This document shows positions 1-6,284 of a stretch of 36,874 bases of DNA, piece by piece (the first letter of the stretch is position 1; every line of letters starts with the position of its first letter). The position numbers and the translations under genes were made by a program. The stretch is from assembly GCA_002343545.1 (NCBI GenBank), contig DDRA01000015.1:41480-78353 (forward strand), written 5' to 3'. Under the pieces are notes generated by a model. It did not search any database. It saw only the letters and a list, made by a program, of their open reading frames with translations, and was not told the origin of the DNA. Source of the DNA: Bacteriovoracaceae bacterium UBA2428. Lineage in GTDB: Bacteria; Bdellovibrionota; UBA2428.

Positions 1-2
1 TC

Positions 3-1076
3 CAGGATTCCCTGCCGACCCTCGACTCGAGCGTCTCTCCGGAGCGCGGCTACCGATCGGCCGACCTTTTCCAAGCCACGGTGAACCCCGCTTTCGCGCT
101 TTCGCAGGGCGGAAGCGGCCTCGCGCTGACGTATCTGCAGCCGCGCCTGGGGAATCGAGTCGACGAAGCGAGTTACGCGGCGGGCCTCGCGCTGGGGACC
201 CAGCAGGTGTTTCGCGATTTCGTGTTCGGCGCCTACCTGACGGCCCCCTGGGGAAATTCCTCGGCCCTCGATTCGGGTTCCGGCGAGCTTCGCCAGGATC
301 CCTGGTCGTTGCGCGCCCGCCAGCTGCATTTCCTCACCTCCTTTGCCTGGCGTGTTCCCTCCACAGGGTGGACGCTCGGGGCTTCGGTCGCGCTCGCCTA
401 CGGGGTCAAGTCCGAGGTCGAGCTCAGTATCGATCCCGCGAACCCCACGACGCGACTTCGCGCGGGCTTCGAGCCGCGGCCTTCCTTTTCGCTCGGCGGG
501 GCCTGGAAGTCCGGAGACGGGCGCTGGAGCCTGGGCTTCGCGTACCGCGAGCGCTCGAAGGCCGAAGCGACGGTGAGTCTCGTCGGTCAGTTGAACCTCG
601 CCACGATTCCCATCTCGCTCGATGCCTCGGGCACGGCGGCTTACCTTTTCGAACCTCGTCGCATCGCCGTTCAGCTGGCCCGTCGGGTGGGGGAAACGCT
701 CTGGATCGGCGTGGGGGCGCGCTTTACGGATTGGTCCGAGATGCCGTCGCCTCTCCTGGCCTTGGACTGGCGGGCGCCGGATCTCGAAAGCCAGCCCGTT
801 TCGTTCCGCGCGAAGAACACCTGGGACGTCTCCGTCGGAACGGCGGCGGCATTAGGCGCGGGTATCCGGGCGGCGGCGTCTTACCGCTTCGCCCAAGCCG
901 CCTTCGAAGACATCCCTTTCTACTTCGACCGCGAACAGCACGTGCTGGGTCTCGGGCTCGGCTGGTCGAGCCGCGAGACTCCCGAGTACAACTACTTCCT
1001 CGCGACCCGAATTCACGGAGTTCGCGGCGGCGGCCTTTATAGCTGGGCCGGGGTCGGGCTAGGATACGCGTTATGA
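3..1076 (+). CDS. FadL/OmpP1-like outer-membrane beta-barrel protein (5' partial)
   Basis: The reading frame is open to the left edge, so the true start lies upstream; the GTG at 81 is internal to an uninterrupted frame (QDSLPTLDSS... from base 3). The protein is a run of alternating hydrophobic/aromatic strands with no cytoplasmic-type domain, as in an outer-membrane barrel. An early NPAFALSQGGSGLAL segment and the late WDVSVGTAAALGAGIRAAAS strand pattern resemble the FadL/OmpP1 hydrophobic-substrate transporter family, which has an N-terminal NPA motif and late strands of the form W..svG..y. A role in fatty-acid or hydrocarbon uptake is a family inference only. The C-terminus ends in Leu rather than the more usual aromatic residue. 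The next gene overlaps by 4 bp (ATGA), so they are co-transcribed. Confidence 0.6.
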   Translation, partial: QDSLPTLDSSVSPERGYRSADLFQATVNPAFALSQGGSGLALTYLQPRLGNRVDEASYAAGLALGTQQVFRDFVFGAYLTAPWGNSSALDSGSGELRQDPWSLRARQLHFLTSFAWRVPSTGWTLGASVALAYGVKSEVELSIDPANPTTRLRAGFEPRPSFSLGGAWKSGDGRWSLGFAYRERSKAEATVSLVGQLNLATIPISLDASGTAAYLFEPRRIAVQLARRVGETLWIGVGARFTDWSEMPSPLLALDWRAPDLESQPVSFRAKNTWDVSVGTAAALGAGIRAAASYRFAQAAFEDIPFYFDREQHVLGLGLGWSSRETPEYNYFLATRIHGVRGGGLYSWAGVGLGYAL

Positions 1077-1669
1077 CCGAAACTCCTCGTTCCGCGAGCG
1101 TCCGCGAACTCTTCCTCTTGGGCTTGCTCACCGTCGCGCCCCTCGTCGTGACTCTGTGGATCCTCGGATCGGTCATCAACACGCTCGACGAGGCGATCTA
1201 CGCCGTGATCCCCGTGACGATCGAACCGCGTTTCTTCGGCTACCGCATCCCCGGGCTCGGGATGATCGTGACCTTCTTGCTCGTCGTCGCGATCGGCGCG
1301 CTCGCCAAGACGATCTCGGGCAACTTCCTCGCGCAGACGGCCGATCGGCTCTTCGGCCACATCCCCTTCGTCCGCGCGCTCTATTCGACGGCCAAGCAGA
1401 TCTCGAACGTGTTCTTCTCGGAGAATTCCAAGTCGGCCTTCAAGAAGGTTGTTTACGTTCCCTTCGCGGGCGCGCGCACGCTCGCCTTCGTGTCGTCCAA
1501 GCCTTCGCCCGCGGAAACGATGGTCTTCGTGCCGACGGCGCCGAACCCGACGAGCGGCTACGTCTGCGTCTTTAACGACGCCCAGCTCGAGGCCTGCCCG
1601 ATGAGCGTGGAGGAAGCGCTTAAGCTGATCCTGTCGTGCGGGGCCGTGACTACGGAGACGCCCGCGTGA
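1073..1669 (+). CDS. DUF502 family inner-membrane protein
   Basis: A 198-aa protein with two N-terminal membrane segments (about residues 12-33 and 61-83). These are followed by the conserved stretch typical of DUF502: a PFVRALYSTAKQISN segment, then a beta-rich soluble part with TMVFVPTAPNPTSGYV. Length and order match the family (about 200 aa), whose molecular function is unknown. The start ATG at 1073 overlaps the stop of the upstream barrel gene (ATGA), and its own stop overlaps the GTG of smpB (GTGA). The three genes are therefore translationally coupled. The family assignment is firm; the role is not known. Confidence 0.88.
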   Translation: MTETPRSASVRELFLLGLLTVAPLVVTLWILGSVINTLDEAIYAVIPVTIEPRFFGYRIPGLGMIVTFLLVVAIGALAKTISGNFLAQTADRLFGHIPFVRALYSTAKQISNVFFSENSKSAFKKVVYVPFAGARTLAFVSSKPSPAETMVFVPTAPNPTSGYVCVFNDAQLEACPMSVEEALKLILSCGAVTTETPA

Positions 1670-2148
1670 AGGGCGCCGTGAAGCCCATCGTCGAAAACCG
1701 CAAGGCGGGCTTCGACTACTTCATCGAGTCCAAGCTCGAGGCGGGCATGGAACTCAAGGGTTCCGAAGTGAAGTCCTGCCGCGAAGGCAAGGTCCAGCTC
1801 GTCGACGCCTACGCCTCGATCGAAGGCGGCGAGCTCTGGCTCTACAAGGCCCACATCTCCGAGTACAAACAAGGCGGCCCGTACTTCAACCACGAACCGG
1901 TGCGCAAGCGTAAGCTCCTCATCCACCGCCGCGAGCTCATCCGGCTTCGCGACGCCATCGAACGCCAGGGCTACACGCTCATCCCCACGCGGATGTATTT
2001 CAAGGGCGGCGTCGCGAAGGTCGAGATCGGCGTCGCGCGCGGCAAGACCAAGGGCGACAAACGCCACACGGCCAAGCTCGCCGAAGGCGTCCGCGAAGTC
2101 GCGCGCGCCCGCCGTCGCGGCAACTCCTCCGACGCCTACGACGACTAG
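1666..2148 (+). CDS. smpB: SsrA-binding protein SmpB (trans-translation)
   Basis: A 160-aa protein that binds tmRNA and delivers it to stalled ribosomes. The hallmark blocks are all present: IVENRKAGFDYFIE at the N-terminus, GMELKGSEVKSCREGKVQL, YKAHISEYKQGG, HEPVRKRKLLIHRREL, GYTLIPTRMYFKGG and the basic tail with KGDKRHTAK. The GTG at 1666 is preferred because it overlaps the upstream stop (GTGA) and gives the normal family N-terminus; an in-frame GTG at 1636 lies inside the DUF502 gene and would add unrelated residues. No tmRNA gene is visible beside it. Confidence 0.97.
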   Translation: MKGAVKPIVENRKAGFDYFIESKLEAGMELKGSEVKSCREGKVQLVDAYASIEGGELWLYKAHISEYKQGGPYFNHEPVRKRKLLIHRRELIRLRDAIERQGYTLIPTRMYFKGGVAKVEIGVARGKTKGDKRHTAKLAEGVREVARARRRGNSSDAYDD

Positions 2149-2177
2149 TCCGCGTCTATTTCTCTCGTCGAGAGCTT

Positions 2178-2200
2178 GTCCCAAAATAAGTTTACAATCT
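2178..2200 (+). repeat. Left imperfect inverted repeat flanking the GNAT island
   Basis: TGTCCCAAAAT, a variable centre, then ACAATCT. The same string occurs in opposite orientation at 2770-2792, with 11 identical outer bases and 6-7 identical inner bases around a non-identical middle of about 6 nt. It lies 29 bp after the smpB stop, just after a 13-nt palindrome CTCTCGTCGAGAG (2162-2174). Confidence 0.6.
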
Positions 2201-2247
2201 TTTTAGGTTCGGAGCTTTCGAAACACAGTCTAGGCCGAAGATCAGAG

Positions 2248-2697
2248 TCAAATGTGAAGTTTGAATCCTTGATGAGTGGCTTCAAATCCCAGGGCTTTAT
2301 AAAAGCTTAGGGCATCCGTCCGCGAGTTGTTTGTTGTCAGCTGCACGATCTTACAGCCCCGATCTTTTCCGCGAGCGATGGCGGCTTCGAACATCTTCTT
2401 GCCGATACCTTGCCCTCGGAAGGATGGATCAACCCGGACGCCTTCTATCAGTAAGCGCTTGGCACAGAATAGAGTTAGGCACGGTATGTAGGTAGCCTGA
2501 AGGCACGCGATAACGCGATCGTCTCGGGTTCCGACGAGAATTTCATTGTTCGGATCGGCGTGAATCTCACGAAATACGGACAGTGGCTCCAGCGAGGAAA
2601 GGTCCGTTGGGATTCTGGAAACGACGTCGGTGGCCAATAAAGTCATAATGGTCGGCAAATCTTTTTCATTTGCTATACGAAAATCGACGCGTGACAT
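2248..2697 (-). CDS. GNAT-family N-acetyltransferase
   Basis: About 149 aa from the ATG at 2697. An in-frame ATG at 2721 and a TTG at 2754 are possible alternative starts; the sequence does not decide, although a GGGA lies directly against the 2721 ATG. The acetyl-CoA-binding motif A is clear: VRVDPSFRGQGIGKKMF, then a motif B-like region ending in SFYKALGFEATHQGFKLHI. It would acetylate an unknown amine substrate. Base composition is visibly lower in GC than both neighbours, with AT-ending codons common, and inverted repeats bracket the gene. Both suggest a separate origin. Confidence 0.85.
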   Translation of the reverse strand: MSRVDFRIANEKDLPTIMTLLATDVVSRIPTDLSSLEPLSVFREIHADPNNEILVGTRDDRVIACLQATYIPCLTLFCAKRLLIEGVRVDPSFRGQGIGKKMFEAAIARGKDRGCKIVQLTTNNSRTDALSFYKALGFEATHQGFKLHI

Positions 2698-2769
2698 TGG
2701 AAAGATATACTTCGATTCCATTCCCTTTTGAAAATCGTTTTGGCCCGTCCTCAAAAATTCTTTCTGAAG

Positions 2770-2792
2770 AGATTGTTAATCATTTTGGGACA
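2770..2792 (-). repeat. Right imperfect inverted repeat flanking the GNAT island
   Basis: Read on the minus strand this is TGTCCCAAAATG followed by ATTAACAATCT, matching the left copy at 2178-2200. It overlaps the last codons and stop of the rhomboid-like gene (Leu-Ser-Gln-Asn-Asp-stop), so that gene's extreme C-terminus is supplied by the repeat. No direct target duplication is obvious outside the two copies. Confidence 0.6.
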
Positions 2793-3654
2793 GCCCTTCG
2801 CTCTCGCGCGGCACGAGGGCCGCGAAGGCGAGTCCCGTGAGGAGTCCGGCGAGGAGCCCGAGCGCGGGGGCGCCCGTCGCGCCCTCGCCGAGGCCGAAGC
2901 TGCCGAAGGGATCGAAGAGCTGCGTAACGGCCAGCACGGCGAGCAGCGTGCGCGATCGCACGCGCAGACGAAGGCTCGGTTTGAGCCATCCCACGACGGG
3001 CATCAGGATGAGAAATCGACGTTTCGGAAAGTGGACGGCGTGGAACGCGATGACGGCGAGTGCGACCCCGCCGAGCCCCGTGAAGGGGGAACTCGCGGTG
3101 AAGCTCCCGGCGACGGAGGTCGCGAGCGCCGAAACCAGCAACAAGAAGCCAAAGCGCGCGTGGCCGAGCGACGCCTCCACCCGACCGACGAAGGGCCACA
3201 ACAGCAAGAGATTGAAGAGCTCCGAGATCCAGAAGTGATTCAGGAAGGCGTAGCTCAAGAAGGTCGCCCCGCCGTGCCGCCAAGGCTCGCGCGGATCGAA
3301 GATCCACCGGGCCGAGATCTCCTCCGGAAGCAAAGTCAGCGCGAGCACGAGCAGAAAGAGCAGCGCCCCGACGCTCTCGAAGCTCGACGAGTCGTCTTCC
3401 GCGACGGGAAGGCCGACGAATCCCACGGCGCGCTTCCACGGCGGCAGCGTCTCCGCTCGCGCGTTCTGCCAGTCCCCGAGTTGCTCGTCTCCCTGTCGAA
3501 GGAGGGCCTTTGCGCGCGCGAGTTGCGCGGCGGAGTCGAGCGGCGCTTCGTCGGGTTTGGGCTCGTAGCCACAGATCCCGCAGCGCCAACGCCCGTCTTT
3601 TGGGTTGAGCGGCCATTCGCAGTTCGGGCAGAGCGGCTTTGCCGTGGGTGACAT
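2776..3654 (-). CDS. Rhomboid-like membrane protein with N-terminal zinc ribbon; catalytic residues lost
   Basis: 292 aa. Residues 9-28 form a zinc ribbon (C9-x2-C12 ... C25-x2-C28). Six or more hydrophobic segments follow from about residue 96. The rhomboid signature is recognisable: PWRHGGATFLSYAFLNHFWI then SELFNLLLLWPFVG, with the conserved helix-2 Asn kept (FN). However, the GxSG serine motif reads G-L-G-G (193-196), so the nucleophile Ser is Gly. The expected His in the last helix (normally AHxGG) is replaced (GAPALGLLAG). It is therefore predicted to be a non-proteolytic rhomboid homologue. Start ATG 3654 is chosen because it precedes the zinc ribbon; longer in-frame extensions would run into the nuoI upstream region. 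It is divergent from nuoI. Confidence 0.8.
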   Translation of the reverse strand: MSPTAKPLCPNCEWPLNPKDGRWRCGICGYEPKPDEAPLDSAAQLARAKALLRQGDEQLGDWQNARAETLPPWKRAVGFVGLPVAEDDSSSFESVGALLFLLVLALTLLPEEISARWIFDPREPWRHGGATFLSYAFLNHFWISELFNLLLLWPFVGRVEASLGHARFGFLLLVSALATSVAGSFTASSPFTGLGGVALAVIAFHAVHFPKRRFLILMPVVGWLKPSLRLRVRSRTLLAVLAVTQLFDPFGSFGLGEGATGAPALGLLAGLLTGLAFAALVPRESEGLSQND

Positions 3655-3738
3655 CTGTTGGGTATCATGGACCGACTTTGGGGAAAGCGATAACGCGCTG
3701 CATTTTGTCCAAGGGCTTCCCGGCCTTCTTGACGCCAA

Positions 3739-3752
3739 AGGGGGCACCCCCT
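3739..3752. promoter_or_regulatory. GC palindrome upstream of nuoI
   Basis: AGGGGG-CA-CCCCCT, a perfect 6+6 inverted repeat with a 2-nt centre. It lies 15 bp before the nuoI start, between divergent genes. It could be an operator or a short RNA hairpin; it has no T-tract. Confidence 0.35.
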
Positions 3753-3766
3753 AGCCTGAAGGCATC

Positions 3767-4249
3767 GTGTCGAACTCGCGTCGAATGAATCTCTGGCAGC
3801 GTCTTTATCTTCCCGAGATCATTCGTGGACTCATGCTCACCATGAAGTTCCTCTTCCGCAAGAAGTCGACGCTCGAGTACCCCGAACAAAAGCACAGCTT
3901 TCCGGTGGGTTACCGCGGCGTCCCCCGCCTCATTGCGGACAAGACGGGCGGCGAGCGCTGCGTGGCCTGCAAACTTTGCGAGGTCGTTTGCCCGCCGACG
4001 GCCATCTACATCGAGGCGGAAGAACACCCTGAGGTCAGCTTCAAGGAACGCCGTCCGAAGGTCTTCCAGATCGACTTCGGTCGTTGCATCAACTGCGGCT
4101 TCTGCGAAGAAGCCTGCCCCGTCGAAGCCATCGAGATGAGCCAGTCCGTCGAGATCGTCGGTACCTCGCGCGAAGAGCTCGTGTACCAAAAGGATCAGCT
4201 CCTCGCGATTCCGGCCGATTCCCGCAAGCCCCACCTGCGCGGTCTTTGA
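3767..4249 (+). CDS. nuoI: NADH-quinone oxidoreductase subunit I-like 8Fe ferredoxin
   Basis: 160 aa with two complete 4Fe-4S motifs: C65-x2-C68-x2-C71-x3-C75-P and C107-x2-C110-x2-C113-x3-C117-P. The N-terminal amphipathic segment IIRGLMLTMKFLFRKKSTLEYP, the HSFPVGYRG element and the overall length are those of NuoI, the complex I subunit carrying clusters N6a/N6b. Start GTG 3767 has GAAGG about 5 nt upstream; ATG 3785 is a shorter alternative. No other nuo gene is present on either side, so this is an isolated copy. Whether it belongs to complex I or another redox complex cannot be decided from the window. Confidence 0.9.
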   Translation: MSNSRRMNLWQRLYLPEIIRGLMLTMKFLFRKKSTLEYPEQKHSFPVGYRGVPRLIADKTGGERCVACKLCEVVCPPTAIYIEAEEHPEVSFKERRPKVFQIDFGRCINCGFCEEACPVEAIEMSQSVEIVGTSREELVYQKDQLLAIPADSRKPHLRGL

Positions 4250-4331
4250 TTCGCGCGCCAGGAAGCCGACGCTCGGTTCCCCGTTCTCCCCTGTTAGACT
4301 GAAATCGTTCAGGCAAAGAGGGGGCTTTCGC

Positions 4332-6005
4332 ATGTCATTCGGGTTCCGTTTCGCGGTCGTGAGTGTCTTGTCCGTTTTCGTCGGCCGGGCAGCCGTGGCG
4401 CAGCCGGCGGAAGTGCGGCGGGCCGTGCCCGTCACTGACGAGATTCCGAAGCCCGCGCTACCGACGGCTTCGGCGCCGAGCGCGATCCTCGCGATGCCGC
4501 CGCCGCCCAAGGACTACCGGATTCTCACCTTGGACGGCCGTTTTTCGCCCCAACGCCCGACGCATTTGCTCGTCGTCGGCGCTTCGGACGAGCTCTCGGA
4601 CGGCCTCTTTCGTTCGGCCGTCACCCGGGCCTACTACCTGGGCGCGCACTTCGCCGATCGCCAGGTCGTCATCCTCCTGCCGAACGAACCCTTCGGCAAC
4701 ATCAGCGAACCCGCGCGCTCCAAAGTCGCCGAGCTCTACCGCGTGCCGGGCAAGCGCGAAGACACGTGGATCAAGCGCTCCGGCCTGAAGGTCGCGGCCA
4801 CCGTACCCTCGGCGCTTTCGCGGGCCGAGCTCGTGCGCGTCGCGAGCGGTATTCGCCAGCTCAAGAGCTTCGAGGTCTTCGCGCATTCGAGCTGGGTGTC
4901 GGGCGCGGCAATCGCGTCCAAATCCTTCGTCGATCGCTTCCCCTTCGTGACGGCGGTCAAAGAGGCCTACGCTCCGGGATCGCCGGTGAACCTGGCGCAG
5001 CTCGAACCGGGGATCGAGACGCTCGCCGCGCGCTTTACCGACGACGCCTACGCCGTCATCTGGGGCTGCAACTCGGGTTGGACCATCGCGCCCATGCTGT
5101 CCCGGCTTTGGGGCGTCCCCGTGCTCGGTTCGCTGACCTTCGCGGACTTCGAGTCGCTACATAAGGACGGCCACTACTACATGAAGGACTACGGCTTCCC
5201 GAGCGGACCCGAATGGGCCGGCAAGCCCTGGGCCGTCACGAACGACGGCGCGTTCCCGGGCGAGGATCTCAGCTGCGGCAAGGCCTGCCTGCGCATGAAG
5301 CCGAACAACTTTCCGTACCAAGGCTCGTGGGGCAACTACAGCCGGGTTCGCGAGGGCACGCCCGAAGTCATCGCCGAGGGCGGCGGATTGGGCTTCATGA
5401 AGGCCTTCTGCAACTTCGACCGGGGTCGTCGGGTCGTGCGCCCGGCCAGCCGGCGGACGCAGGCCGTGATCGAAAGCTCCGATCAGACCTGCTACCGCGG
5501 TCTCGGTCATTTCATGGCGTCGTCGGTTTCGACGGGCCCCGCTTCGGAGCGTGGCTTCATGTCGTACAAAACCCGCCTGCTCGACTTCCTTTGCCCGAAC
5601 GACACGCGCGACGTGCTCTACAAGGAGTGCCTCAAGAAGCTCGAGGAGTCCGAGTTCGCGCAGATGAAGGGTTACTCCTCGTTCAAGGGCAATCCCATCG
5701 AGTGCTCGCTGCGGGGCTGCGAGGCTCGCTTCCGTTACCTGCCGGGCGTCGAAGGCGCCCCGACGAACGCCTACGGCATCGACCAGCCGACGGTGCGTTT
5801 GGACGCTCCCCGGGTCAAGCCGAACGAGGCCCAAACCCAGCTTCGCGAGTACCACATGTACCTGAAGGCCTACGAGGTCTACTCGGGTCAGCGGGCCCCG
5901 CGGCTGCGGCTCTACTCCAAGCTTCTCTCGGATCCGCCGGATGCCGAGAAGCGCCTGCCGGCGAGCGCGGACGACGTGCCGTCTTACCCGCGCATCGACG
6001 ACTAA
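4332..6005 (+). CDS. Exported Cys-rich protein with caspase-like (clan CD) His/Cys pattern
   Basis: 557 aa with a signal peptide (cleavage near AVA-QP, residue 23) and a Pro-rich linker to about residue 60. I do not recognise a named family. Residues 77-270 read as alternating strands and helices: THLLVVGASDELSDG, QVVILLPNEP, SFEVFAHSSW and AYAVIWGCNSGW. A hydrophobic strand ending in His (H185) followed by another ending in G-Cys-x-Ser-Gly (C246) is the dyad layout of caspase/CHAT/gingipain-fold peptidases (HG ... ACxSG in CHAT). The remaining half has many Cys residues (SCGKAC, CNF, TCY, LCP, ECL, ECSLRGC), suggesting disulfides in the periplasm or outside. An AGAGGGGG Shine-Dalgarno sequence lies about 8 nt before ATG 4332. 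Peptidase function is inference only. Confidence 0.7.
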   Translation: MSFGFRFAVVSVLSVFVGRAAVAQPAEVRRAVPVTDEIPKPALPTASAPSAILAMPPPPKDYRILTLDGRFSPQRPTHLLVVGASDELSDGLFRSAVTRAYYLGAHFADRQVVILLPNEPFGNISEPARSKVAELYRVPGKREDTWIKRSGLKVAATVPSALSRAELVRVASGIRQLKSFEVFAHSSWVSGAAIASKSFVDRFPFVTAVKEAYAPGSPVNLAQLEPGIETLAARFTDDAYAVIWGCNSGWTIAPMLSRLWGVPVLGSLTFADFESLHKDGHYYMKDYGFPSGPEWAGKPWAVTNDGAFPGEDLSCGKACLRMKPNNFPYQGSWGNYSRVREGTPEVIAEGGGLGFMKAFCNFDRGRRVVRPASRRTQAVIESSDQTCYRGLGHFMASSVSTGPASERGFMSYKTRLLDFLCPNDTRDVLYKECLKKLEESEFAQMKGYSSFKGNPIECSLRGCEARFRYLPGVEGAPTNAYGIDQPTVRLDAPRVKPNEAQTQLREYHMYLKAYEVYSGQRAPRLRLYSKLLSDPPDAEKRLPASADDVPSYPRIDD

Positions 6006-6127
6006 CGGGCCGTTGCGAAAGGGTCATCTGCGGCGTTGCTCAGTCTCTCCGCTCCTCATTTACACCCCGTAAACTCCGGTGCTCGATTCCTTCGCGCCTT
6101 GCATCTAACCCCTTCGCAACGGCCCGT
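6005..6127. repeat. Long palindromic intergenic element
   Basis: Fifteen outer bases ACGGGCCGTTGCGAA (6005-6019) are repeated exactly inverted at 6113-6127. The match continues imperfectly inward (GGGT.., TGC..GGCG). The centre is a small hairpin, TTTAC-ACCCC-GTAAA (6059-6073). The whole can fold as one long imperfect hairpin or cruciform. It begins on the last base of the upstream stop codon. Organisation resembles dispersed palindromic repeats; it may also act as a terminator or mRNA stabiliser. Copy number in the genome cannot be seen here. Confidence 0.7.
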
Positions 6128-6142
6128 TCTGTGTACGGGGAA

Positions 6143-6164
6143 TAAGGGCCCTTAAAAGCTTTTT
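6143..6164. other. Two adjacent perfect palindromes in the leader of the ABC importer
   Basis: TAAGGGCCCTTA (6143-6154) is followed directly by AAAAGCTTTT (6155-6164). Both are perfect, loopless palindromes, about 120 bp upstream of the binding-protein start, in an AT-richer stretch likely to hold the promoter. They could be a regulator site; no family can be named. Confidence 0.35.
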
Positions 6165-6284
6165 ACAAGATGCTGAAGAAGACTATTCGCGCTCGTGAGA
6201 GGGGTTGAATTGCGCGATGCGACTCGTTAGGAATGTCTCCGGGTTTTAGTTACGACACCAAGGGGAACATAAGGAGTCGCGAAA

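Noticed and set aside
2149..2247. tmRNA next to smpB
   Set aside because: Only about 100 bp lies between smpB and the GNAT gene, and no tRNA-like ends or tag frame can be seen.
2178..2792. Integron attC cassette around the GNAT gene
   Set aside because: attC sites are single imperfect palindromes with GTTRRRY cores at cassette junctions; here there are two separate inverted copies at the ends and no such core.
2728..3651. 307-codon plus-strand frame opposite the rhomboid-like gene
   Set aside because: The translation is a Glu/Arg/Gly-rich repetitive sequence without domains; the minus-strand frame has a zinc ribbon and membrane helices.
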